DNA from: Nitrososphaerales archaeon TH526
GTDB lineage: Archaea > Thermoproteota > Nitrososphaeria > Nitrososphaerales > Nitrososphaeraceae
DNA: 5,047 nt
Assembly (NCBI GenBank): GCA_014523665.1
Contig: JAATVR010000016.1
Location: 1-5,047 of the forward strand
Direction: 5' to 3'
Under the pieces are notes generated by a model. That model was not told the origin of the DNA. It searched no databases and saw only the letters and a program-made list of their open reading frames with translations. A program made the position numbers and the translations under genes. The number at the start of each line of letters is the position of its first letter. Position 1 is the first letter of the stretch. This document shows positions 1 to 4,887 of this stretch, in pieces.

Positions 1-36
1 AAACTCTATCATTTAATATTCGAAATGTACAAGTTA

Positions 37-414
37 TCAATTTGTTCCCCAGGGATTTTCTATGACGATAAGCCAAGTGCCATCCGACTGCCGACGTAGT
101 ACTATAGTACCTCTTCCATTGATATTAACTGGGTTACCATCAGGGTCATTTGCAGTGATCGACCATTCTGTTATAAGAAGAGATAGATTGCTTGCCTGAA
201 TTACCCTTTTTGTTTTGGCTTCTAACTTAGCTCTCATACCAATAAAATCTTGTAGGGTTTTGCGTATACCTTCCAGATCATTAACTACATGTCCTGGCTC
301 AGAGGCAAAGCAAGCGGCTTTTTCATATAGCGTCATTAAGAAGCTGATATTTCCTTTATTAAATTCTTTCACCTGTGAATTGAGCAAGTCTTCTGGAGTT
401 AAAAATTTCGACAT
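37..414 (-). CDS. SnoaL-like / YybH-type NTF2-fold protein
   Basis: This 125-residue protein has the layout of the SnoaL-like/DUF4440 (YybH) branch of the NTF2 superfamily, small cone-shaped alpha+beta proteins that usually dimerise and bind or isomerise small hydrophobic ligands; the real substrate is unknown. Seen in the sequence: an N-terminal helix with FNKGNISFLMTLYE (residues 18-31), then ACFASEPGHVV (34-44) leading into a second helix DLEGIRKTLQDF (46-57), a middle strand with ITEWSI (81-86), and the closing strands GTIVLRRQSDGTWLIVIENP (102-121) ending in NPWG. The 'LRRQ.DGTW..VI(D/E)NPWG' ending is a hallmark of this group. Length is normal for a complete single-domain member. The ATG at 412-414 is the natural start; no Shine-Dalgarno is seen and a TATA-like element lies about 20 bp upstream, so it is probably leaderless or nearly so. 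It is probably cytoplasmic (no signal peptide or membrane segment). The gene stands alone. Family call is firm, function is not. Confidence 0.88.
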   Translation of the reverse strand: MSKFLTPEDLLNSQVKEFNKGNISFLMTLYEKAACFASEPGHVVNDLEGIRKTLQDFIGMRAKLEAKTKRVIQASNLSLLITEWSITANDPDGNPVNINGRGTIVLRRQSDGTWLIVIENPWGTN

Positions 415-430
415 TTGGTGATGTTACAAT

Positions 431-438
431 AGTATATT
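431..438 (-). promoter_or_regulatory. TATA-like box of the SnoaL-like gene
   Basis: On the minus strand AATATACT lies 17-24 bp upstream of the ATG at 414, in an AT-rich setting. This is slightly closer than the usual archaeal TATA distance for a leaderless transcript, so the exact hexamer is uncertain. Confidence 0.35.
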
Positions 439-882
439 CAATAAGTTTGTATGCAGCAGCGAGATTTCCAACATGAATTAAGTTACTTACTATCCCATCA
501 CATAATTTCGTGATAGGCAGAGACAGTAATCCTACTTCAATTGTGAGTATTCGTCATCGGACTGGAACTAATATTGCCATACTATAAACCGATGCAATCT
601 GGAGTAATTCTTCATGAAATTGTAATGAATCTACAAATAAAGCTACACTATATAAACTCAATATACCGATTAACAAGTATCGACATATAACGATGTCATG
701 GGTGGAGCGTGCGAAAACTGGATTTATGGAATGATTTCGAAAAGCAAGAATAAAATAATAACGCATGATAAACCAGCAGTCATCTTTAATCAGGCAGGCA
801 ACTAGAAATCAGGTGCAATCCAAACCAGATTCAGAAGTCACCATACCTTATGTTTGAAGTTACAGTCTAATGCACAATATTC

Positions 883-890
883 TATAAAAA
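883..890 (+). promoter_or_regulatory. TATA-box candidate ahead of the ABM-like gene
   Basis: TATAAAAA is a good match to an archaeal TATA box. Transcription would start near 910-918, about 65-70 bp before the TTG at 982. That gives a longer leader than is usual for leaderless archaeal genes, so it may belong to a lost upstream start or be chance. Confidence 0.3.
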
Positions 891-981
891 GCGTTTGATA
901 TGTAAATTAGGTAGGCGGCCTTGAGGTGCATGGGAGTATTGAAAGCAATCATACATTGGGAGCCTTAGTGATAATATCACC

Positions 982-1344
982 TTGACTCCAAATCATATAC
1001 ATTTAAGAGCAGAAATTATCATAGAAGATGAAAAGATAGAAGAACACAAGAAACTGGTATTGGATACGAGCAATTTGGTAGAAGCTACCGAACCAGGTAC
1101 AATAAACTACGAGTTTTATTTTGATAGGGGCGAGACAAGGTTCATAGTATATCAAACATACGCAAATTCAAGGGCGGAGTTTGTTCACACTAAAGGTGTC
1201 GCGTCACGAACAATACTTTCAGATTTTCAAGATCTCTAGAATTATTAAATTTGATGTTTACGGGAACCCTGGTGAGGAATACAAAAGATTCTCGCGGCTT
1301 TTAATCCACAGTATTACAGTTTGTTTACTGGATTCAATCGTTAA
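982..1344 (+). pseudogene. ABM-domain (putative quinol) monooxygenase, twice frameshifted
   Basis: Antibiotic-biosynthesis-monooxygenase domain proteins are small ferredoxin-like dimers that oxidise quinol-type or polyketide-like substrates without a cofactor, or act in related stress roles. Frame 1 from TTG 982 reads HIHLRAEIIIEDEKIEEHKK, then ATEPGTINYEFYFDR, FIVYQTYANSRAEFVHT and GVASRTIL, which is the normal ABM order, and then hits TAG at 1237. Dropping one T of the TTT at 1217-1219 continues the domain in frame 2 as IFKISRIIKFDVYGNPGEEY (1223-1282 region). That frame then drifts into junk, while frame 1 resumes at 1291 with LAAFNPQYYSLFTGFNR and a TAA at 1342-1344, implying one base lost near 1288-1290. 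The repaired protein is about 120 residues, a normal length. The two indels compensate, yet the middle is unreadable in one frame. Either a young pseudogene, two sequencing errors, or (less likely) recoding. The start is also uncertain: no ATG is available and SDNITL precedes the TTG in frame. Confidence 0.72.
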
Positions 1345-1393
1345 CGGCTTTGACAGTATAAAAAACCTCATCCAACGTGGCAGTAAGCAGCAG

Positions 1394-1400
1394 AAAAAAA
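1394..1400 (-). terminator. T-run terminator candidate after the ferritin-like fragment
   Basis: On the minus strand a TTCTTTTTTTC run lies about 47 bp past the stop of the ferritin-like fragment; a second T6 run follows at 1357-1362. T-runs on the non-template strand terminate archaeal transcription. No hairpin is obvious. Confidence 0.3.
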
Positions 1401-1446
1401 GAAGCTCCTCATACCAACAGGTTGAATGTTGTTAGTTTGTTTATTA

Positions 1447-1659
1447 TCATCGTAAACCGAGAGCATCTTTCAGATCTATTTCATGATCCTGCTCTTGTCT
1501 GATAATTTCTCTTAACGCTTCAGAGAGAGCAAATTCACCTGATCTTTCAGCCTGTCTGATTCTCTCTCTATAGTTTTTGATAGTTTCTTGTTCAGCTTTG
1601 AGATCAATTTCAAGCATTGTCTTTGAATCTTGTGAAAATTCGACCTCCAAATATGACAT
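1447..1659 (-). pseudogene. bacterioferritin/ferritin-like protein, C-terminal half only
   Basis: The 70-residue product from the ATG at 1657-1659 aligns with the last two long helices of bacterioferritin-like di-iron proteins, which store or oxidise iron and protect against peroxide. Counting from the TTG at 1671 (74 residues), helix C is TMLEIDLKAEQETIKNYRER (18-37) and helix D is LSEALREIIRQEQDHEIDL (49-67). E27 and the E60-x-x-H63 motif fall where the bacterioferritin C/D-helix iron ligands sit. The partner ligands from helices A and B are absent: in-frame coding stops upstream at a TGA (1675-1677), and no helix A/B sequence appears elsewhere in the window. A full member is about 150 residues, so the 5' half is gone. 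The start is probably accidental. It abuts a start-less open frame on the other strand, suggesting a rearrangement or deletion junction near 1660. Family is well supported; whether the stub is expressed is unknown. Confidence 0.68.
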
Positions 1660-1660
1660 C

Positions 1661-1957
1661 AATATAACCAAGAATCATCAAATTGGGAATATTGATAAAT
1701 ATGTTGTAAATGGAATTGTAAATAAACTGTTCCTCAAACAAATATTAGAAGATTTGAAAACTATCGATCCTAATCCTTTGAATAGAACCGTGCTTAGTAC
1801 TGTAGGACTGCAGACTAACTCGTTTATAACCCAAGAAGAAGGTAGACAAATTGCACAAAATATAGATGGTTTCATGCAGGCAGGAATAAGGCAAATTGTA
1901 GAAAATGACAATACCAGTGATATAAATACTGCAGAATGTCGTACTAGCACTGGATAA
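1661..1957 (+). pseudogene. start-less open frame, unrecognised protein fragment
   Basis: About 98 codons are open and read like real protein: DKYVVNGIVNKLFLKQILED, KTIDPNPLNRTVLSTVGLQ, then ITQEEGRQIAQNIDGFMQAG and a polar tail. The composition is balanced, with helical heptad-like spacing and no low-complexity tract. I do not recognise the family. There is no ATG, GTG or TTG between the junction at about 1660 and codon 32 (TTG 1754); the next options are TTG 1778, GTG 1790 and ATG 1874, all inside the plausible protein. Further upstream the same frame runs antisense through the ferritin-like fragment and cannot be its true N-terminus. The simplest reading is the C-terminal part of a gene whose 5' end was lost at the same junction that beheaded the ferritin-like gene. 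It could also be a real short gene starting at TTG 1754. Coding potential is inferred by eye only. Confidence 0.42.
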
Positions 1958-2359
1958 GATTAATCATGAAATGGCTACTGATTGAAGTTCCTTCCGAATC
2001 TTTACAGGTCTTGCAATTCTTCAAAAATCTGTCGGTATTGTCTTCCCTTATGACTTATTTCATAATATTGGTATGTAGGGATCAATTGTTGTATTTAGCT
2101 ATTTACACACTTAGAAATGTAGGGGGGAGACTGCCGTGAAATGTAAAGGTTTAGTAGATAATATGAAACAATGATCGCATCAAATTCTACTTGTGTGAAC
2201 CAGAATTCTATATCATCATTGTTACGGGCTTGACTTGTCGATTCCATCAGAGATATTATTATATTTTGATGAACAGAAGGATGTATTAATGTAGACAAAA
2301 GAATTACACGAATTATTCACAAGATGCATATCTTATTCTACATTTAAGATAAATAGGAC
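1958..2359. other. stretch without a supportable gene
   Basis: Two short frames cross here: 1966-2139 on the plus strand (57 codons from an ATG, one hydrophobic stretch) and 2095-2298 on the minus strand (67 codons from a TTG). They overlap each other, match nothing I recognise and lack convincing start signals, so neither is called. The right end carries the probable promoter of the coiled-coil gene. A G6 run sits at 2122-2127. Confidence 0.45.
2343..2355 (+). promoter_or_regulatory. TATA-like box of the coiled-coil gene
   Basis: TTTAAGATAAATA is centred about 29 bp before the ATG at 2378, the spacing expected for an archaeal TATA box on a leaderless transcript. The same box would give a leader of about 30 nt to the ATG at 2408, and it lies too close to the GTG at 2360 for that codon to be used. 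Confidence 0.38.
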
Positions 2360-2377
2360 GTGGGCGAAGAAAAGCGC

Positions 2378-2986
2378 ATGTTTGAGGAAGGAGAAGAAGG
2401 ATCTATTATGACTGAAGAGATAGTGGATAAACCGTTAGAGAAAAGAGAGGTAGGACCTACTTCAATTGACGTGACAGATGAACGGATTTCAACTATCGGA
2501 GCCCCTCCATCAGCAGAACAACAAGAAGAAGAAGTGCAAGAACAGAATAAACAAATAGAACAGGCGCAAGAGGAATCCAAAATTGGCAAAATCAAACAGA
2601 AGAGGAGAATAACTTCTTATTTATCAAGCATCTCAAAACAAGTAGAGAAGCAAGGAAATCAGATTAATAAAATGACATTAATAATTCAATCTTTTCATAA
2701 AGAGAAGCAGAACAGAACAACAACAGGTTTAGGAATAGGGCAGTCACAAGCACAAATTGTGAAGCAAATCCAATCTCAAATCAGTCAGCTGCAAAAACAA
2801 GTCATACGGATTCAAAATGATATTCGAAGGATAAGACCATCTTCTGTAACCGGAACAGGGGCATTTAGAAAACGATCTTCCTCTACTAATGTGAAACCAA
2901 GATCTAAGAAAACCAAGTCACTTAGAAAAATTCAATCTGGAAAGCAGAAGCGTACGGCCAAAAATAGAATGAAGAAATTCAAGTGA
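2378..2986 (+). CDS. hypothetical coiled-coil protein with acidic head and basic tail
   Basis: Unrecognised protein of 202 residues from ATG 2378. The N-terminal 75 residues are acidic and Glu/Gln-rich (EQQEEEVQEQNKQIEQAQEE) and probably disordered. Two coiled-coil stretches follow: YLSSISKQVEKQGNQINKMT (about 81-100) and SQAQIVKQIQSQISQLQKQV (about 123-142), the latter running on to IQNDIRRIR. The last 40 residues are rich in Lys, Arg and Ser, ending KNRMKKFK. There is no signal peptide or membrane segment. The charge split and coiled coil suggest an oligomer whose tail touches nucleic acid or another polyanion; that is inference. Three starts compete: GTG 2360, ATG 2378 (best distance from the TATA-like box) and ATG 2408 (MTEEIVDK), the last preceded by a purine-rich GGAGAAGAAGGAT that could act as a ribosome site but also encodes EEGEEG. 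The gene stands alone; the inverted repeat just past its stop may end the transcript. Reality of the gene is well supported by length and composition. Confidence 0.72.
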   Translation: MFEEGEEGSIMTEEIVDKPLEKREVGPTSIDVTDERISTIGAPPSAEQQEEEVQEQNKQIEQAQEESKIGKIKQKRRITSYLSSISKQVEKQGNQINKMTLIIQSFHKEKQNRTTTGLGIGQSQAQIVKQIQSQISQLQKQVIRIQNDIRRIRPSSVTGTGAFRKRSSSTNVKPRSKKTKSLRKIQSGKQKRTAKNRMKKFK

Positions 2987-3047
2987 CAAGTACTAATTTC
3001 ATGTTGCTCATGCACCGTTAAGTCAGGATCTAAGAAATGAGTACTTG
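2987..3047. repeat. imperfect 14-bp inverted repeat after the coiled-coil gene
   Basis: The left arm CAAGTACTAATTTC (2987-3000) pairs with the right arm GAAATGAGTACTTG (3034-3047) at 13 of 14 positions, around a 33-nt spacer. The left arm begins directly after the stop codon of the coiled-coil gene. It could be an mRNA 3' hairpin, a binding site pair, or the ends of a tiny element; no T-run follows. Confidence 0.45.
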
Positions 3048-3263
3048 ATTTATTTGCTGCAGAAGAGCAATATAGCAAAATTATAAATCATAAATATAAT
3101 TTAGAAAACTACAATCCTAGTTTTTTAATTTCTATGGAAACTCTTGCGATCACGACGTCAAAATGGATATTCGTCACCCATTCTAATTGCTATTTCAGAT
3201 TTCGCATTACCAATAACCGCTTTAGACGGAACCACTAAGGCCTCATCTGATTGAAGAAAAGAG

Positions 3264-3542
3264 ATGGCAAATTACGAATGACAGGATAAGAGGAAAACGA
3301 TTCGTGATAGTGGATTACGAACATGACCTTACCTTGTTTTAGAGGTTATCTTTAGAATTTTTATGGATTTGAGGTTGAATCAAAAAGTTTCAAAGCAGAT
3401 AACTACGACCTAATTATTCTAGATATCTAAATGTCTAATATGAACCGCTTTGAATTATACAAGGTGATAAAAAACGGATCCCGATGCTAAAGCTTGTTTT
3501 CTTACGGCTAGTCTACTGGATAATAATCGATCCGTATACTGA
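3264..3542 (+). pseudogene. CheY-like response regulator receiver domain, heavily decayed
   Basis: Receiver domains take phosphate from a sensor kinase on a central Asp. Read across frames this stretch gives one: MANY (3264, frame 3), then NDRIRGKRFVIVDYEHDLTL (frame 1, 3277-3336), TAG 3340, RLSLEF, then YGFEVESKSFKADNYDLIIL (frame 2, from 3362), DI, TAA 3428, MSNMNRFELYKVIKN, then DPDAKACFLTAS (frame 3, from 3477) to TGA 3540. The order matches beta1 with its acidic pair, beta2, the LDI phospho-Asp strand, the M-P-x-M-N-G loop, beta4 'CFLTA'. Damage: at least three frameshifts, two in-frame stops, about ten residues missing between FEVES and FKADNYD, acidic pair altered (VDYE for VDDE), loop Pro and Gly changed to Ser and Arg, no clear beta5 Lys. 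Frame 1 at 3541-3570 (DAQMFYSRRI) may be its last trace. No kinase is nearby. It cannot encode a working regulator. Confidence 0.8.
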
Positions 3543-3585
3543 TGCACAAATGTTCTATTCAAGAAGAATATAATTCATTGGTCCC

Positions 3586-3599
3586 AAAAAAAAGAAAAA
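3586..3599 (-). terminator. T-run terminator of the secreted protein gene
   Basis: On the minus strand TTTTTCTTTTTTTT lies about 12-26 bp beyond the stop codon of the secreted protein gene. A long T-run on the non-template strand without a required hairpin is the typical archaeal intrinsic terminator. Confidence 0.6.
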
Positions 3600-3611
3600 T
3601 GAATAAACAAT

Positions 3612-4073
3612 CTACTTCGACTGGTTAGCTCCTCCAAATATGCCGCTAATCGTTTCACCTATTTGTTCTAGGGGGCTTTTTTGAGTCTGGTTACCTCCTG
3701 CTTCAGTCTGATTGGTTGTTTTTTGAGTCTGGTTACCTCCTGCTTCAGTCTGATTATCAGTCATATTAGTATCACTCGTTGACTGTTCTTTTTGTAATCC
3801 TTCTCCAACAGAGGTATCGTTTTGACTTTCAATATTGGTCTCATTTCCGAGTACCGGTATATTGCCCGCCGTCAAATTTTCAATTTCAGTAGCACTTCCA
3901 ATTTCTGTCGTCTGGTTTTGTTGTTGTTGCTGCTGCCCTTGTTGAGGTTGTGTTGCTGTCGTATTACTCGTCTGGTTTTGTTGTCCGTACGAAGGACCTA
4001 AGCCTACAGAGACAAAGGTCATCAGTCCTAAAGACAATGTTAAGGTTAATGTAATCAAAGATGTTTGATTCAT
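3612..4073 (-). CDS. secreted Asn/Gln/Thr-rich protein with many N-glycosylation sequons
   Basis: A 153-residue exported protein of unknown role. Residues 1-30 form a Sec-type signal: short polar start, hydrophobic LITLTLTLSLGLMTFVSVGL, then a likely cleavage near SYG-QQ. The mature chain is low in hydrophobics and rich in N, Q, T, G and S, with a Q6 run (47-52). It carries twelve N-x-S/T sequons after the signal (N33, 37, 53, 66, 77, 85, 103, 107, 114, 121, 128, 150), so heavy N-glycosylation outside the cell is likely. Residues 107-134 hold two copies of a 14-residue unit NQTEAGGNQTQKTT. The tail PLEQIGETISGIFGGANQSK could form a short amphipathic helix. Such chains are frequent in soil ammonia-oxidising archaea, where a surface or matrix role is usually assumed; that is an impression and not shown here. 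The ATG at 4073 has no Shine-Dalgarno and a TATA box about 27 bp upstream, so it is leaderless. The T-run at 3586-3599 makes it a single-gene unit. Confidence 0.88.
   Translation of the reverse strand: MNQTSLITLTLTLSLGLMTFVSVGLGPSYGQQNQTSNTTATQPQQGQQQQQQNQTTEIGSATEIENLTAGNIPVLGNETNIESQNDTSVGEGLQKEQSTSDTNMTDNQTEAGGNQTQKTTNQTEAGGNQTQKSPLEQIGETISGIFGGANQSK
3677..3755 (-). repeat. 42-bp-period tandem repeat inside the secreted protein gene
   Basis: A 37-bp sequence at 3677-3713 recurs without change at 3719-3755, a period of 42 bp. The period is a multiple of three, so each copy adds a 14-residue block with two NQT sequons. Exact DNA identity, including third codon positions, points to a recent duplication. 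Confidence 0.9.
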
Positions 4074-4096
4074 TATTATAAATAGCCTAAAATACG

Positions 4097-4104
4097 ATTT
4101 AAAT
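4097..4104 (-). promoter_or_regulatory. TATA box of the secreted protein gene
   Basis: ATTTAAAT is centred about 27 bp upstream of the ATG at 4073, the expected place for a TATA box on a leaderless archaeal transcript. Confidence 0.5.
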
Positions 4105-4200
4105 GTTGTATGTCAAGATAATTCAGTCAATAACACTGACGATACTTTTTGACCGTGTATTCCAATCCAATTTTCTATAAGTTTTAGAACTGCCAGTCAT

Positions 4201-4345
4201 ATGCAAGTGTAAGCGCAAGTGCTAGATATTGAAGATGATACAATTAGAGATACCTTCTCCAAACTTGATGAGATAAAGTCAAATACGCACAGCCTAAAGT
4301 ATGACTGATTCAGAATTGAGCAAAATTGAGCACTTCAACTTATAA
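4201..4345 (+). pseudogene. possible relic of a very small gene
   Basis: ATG 4201 gives MQV and then TAA (4210), but the same frame goes on with AQVLDIEDDTIRDTFSKLDE and IKSNTHSLKYD to TGA 4306. An overlapping frame from ATG 4301 reads MTDSELSKIEHFNL to TAA 4343. Joined by one frameshift near 4300, the pieces would make a polar, helical protein of about 47 residues. The composition looks protein-like and the region holds other decayed genes, but I recognise no family and the stretch is short. It may equally be two chance frames. Confidence 0.25.
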
Positions 4346-4425
4346 CTTACATGTCGTTATCTAATTAGTAAATAGACTTCTACATTTAGGCTCAACTTAA
4401 AAATCATTCGCATTACAACAAATGT

Positions 4426-4480
4426 TTTGCTGTCTTTTTTTAGCAAAGATACTAATAGTATGCATGCGAATACTAGTATT
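4426..4480 (+). promoter_or_regulatory. palindrome-rich promoter/operator of the membrane protein gene
   Basis: Four dyads are packed into 55 bp before the ATG at 4486: TTTGCT/AGCAAA (4426-4431 with 4442-4447) around a T7 run, ATACTA-A-TAGTAT (4449-4461), GCATGC (4462-4467) and the perfect 12-bp palindrome AATACTAGTATT (4469-4480). The second and fourth share the ATACTA/TAGTAT half-site. The AT-rich 4449-4461 dyad is 25-37 bp upstream of the ATG, where a TATA box would sit, so a protein bound here would block or guide initiation. No Shine-Dalgarno is seen. Regulator binding is inference. Confidence 0.4.
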
Positions 4481-4485
4481 ATAGA

Positions 4486-4887
4486 ATGAGCGATCCAGAG
4501 CAGCCGAAGGATAACACTGATGGACAACACGATTTTCAATCGAGTGATACTAGCAAGAAATCGGAACCATCCTATACAACAAATTTCAAAGATAAGATTG
4601 TAGGAAAAATAACTTCGACGACACCCGGTAAGGCAGGCAGGAATGATATATCTCTTTCTGAGTCCATTAGGTTATCAAATAATATTAGGGCAATACTAAT
4701 GGGCTTATTTGCATTAATAGGATTCATTATTCTAGTTTATGCTATCTTTACAGCTAGTGTAAGTGTTGAATTAGCCCAGATCTCAACTAGCGTATTCATG
4801 GCAGCCTTCATAGCGGCCATAGTGGCGGCATTTACGTTATTTGGAGTAGTAGTGTATCAAATGCGTGAGGAGTATAGAACAAGATAA
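4486..4887 (+). CDS. hypothetical two-helix membrane protein
   Basis: A 133-residue protein that I do not recognise. Residues 1-60 are polar and probably disordered (MSDPEQPKDNTDGQHDFQSS at the start, rich in D, S, T and K), with no signal peptide. Two membrane helices follow: about 69-90 (AILMGLFALIGFIILVYAIF) and about 101-124 (TSVFMAAFIAAIVAAFTLFG), joined by a short loop with one Glu. The second is packed with Ala and Gly, which favours tight helix contacts and thus oligomers. The chain ends in a charged QMREEYRTR tail. With RLSNNIR before helix 1 and MREEYRTR after helix 2, the positive-inside rule puts both ends in the cytoplasm as a hairpin. ATG 4486 is the first in-frame start and has no ribosome site, fitting a leaderless transcript. 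No partner gene lies within the window, so no role is proposed. That it is a real gene is likely from the clear topology. Confidence 0.75.
   Translation: MSDPEQPKDNTDGQHDFQSSDTSKKSEPSYTTNFKDKIVGKITSTTPGKAGRNDISLSESIRLSNNIRAILMGLFALIGFIILVYAIFTASVSVELAQISTSVFMAAFIAAIVAAFTLFGVVVYQMREEYRTR

Larger units (their letters stand above)
421..981. other. long stretch without a supportable gene
   Basis: Between the SnoaL-like gene and the ABM-like remains no frame gives a recognisable protein. The longest frame is a hydrophobic 70-codon one at 554-766 on the minus strand, with no family resemblance and no promoter I can defend. A small hairpin (494-501 with 510-517, one mismatch, 8-nt loop) sits upstream of the SnoaL-like promoter. 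A TATAAAAA at 883-890 may serve the ABM-like gene. In a region with several decayed genes, part of this may be older gene remains beyond recognition. Confidence 0.5.
4074..4485. other. divergent intergenic region between secreted and membrane protein genes
   Basis: This 412-bp gap separates two divergently read genes and carries a promoter at each end. Its middle holds a possible small-gene relic (4201-4345). The rest is AT-rich with short direct repeats (GCAAGTG at 4203-4209 and 4215-4221) and a T7 run at 4435-4441. The 60-codon minus-strand frame at 4357-4539 overlaps the promoter and start of the membrane protein gene and is not credible. Confidence 0.5.

Noticed and set aside
494..517. 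Hairpin CCCATCAC / GTGATAGG
   Set aside because: Eight pairs with one mismatch is within chance for AT-rich intergenic DNA and it has no clear position relative to a promoter.
554..766. Hydrophobic 70-codon minus-strand frame (RYLLIGILSLYSVALF...)
   Set aside because: No recognisable family, no promoter or ribosome site I can defend, and AT-rich DNA gives hydrophobic frames by chance. It might be a remnant of a membrane sensor, but nothing shows this.
930..968. Twelve-codon frame MGVLKAIIHWEP after a GAGGTG sequence
   Set aside because: The GAGGTG lies only one base from the ATG, too close to act, and the peptide is too short to judge; a third frameshift would be needed to join it to the ABM-like gene.
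1678..1950. 90-codon minus-strand frame opposite the start-less fragment
   Set aside because: Antisense shadow with Cys/Ser/Pro-heavy composition; it does not supply the missing ferritin helices A and B.
1966..2139. 57-codon plus-strand frame MKWLLIEVPSESLQVLQFF...
   Set aside because: Starts with ATG and has one hydrophobic stretch, but has no family resemblance, no start signals and overlaps another chance frame.
2095..2298. 67-codon minus-strand frame from a TTG
   Set aside because: TTG start, odd composition, no recognised motif, and no promoter.
2344..2595. Cys/Ser-rich minus-strand frame
   Set aside because: Shadow of the Glu/Gln-rich head of the coiled-coil gene; its Cys/Ser content is just the antisense of that codon bias.
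3041..3238. 65-codon open plus-strand frame (VLDLFAAEEQYSKIINHKY...)
   Set aside because: No start codon near its beginning and no match to a sensor kinase or any family I know; an overlapping frame (NGYSSPILIAISDFALPITA) is equally unplaceable. Could be older remains next to the receiver pseudogene.
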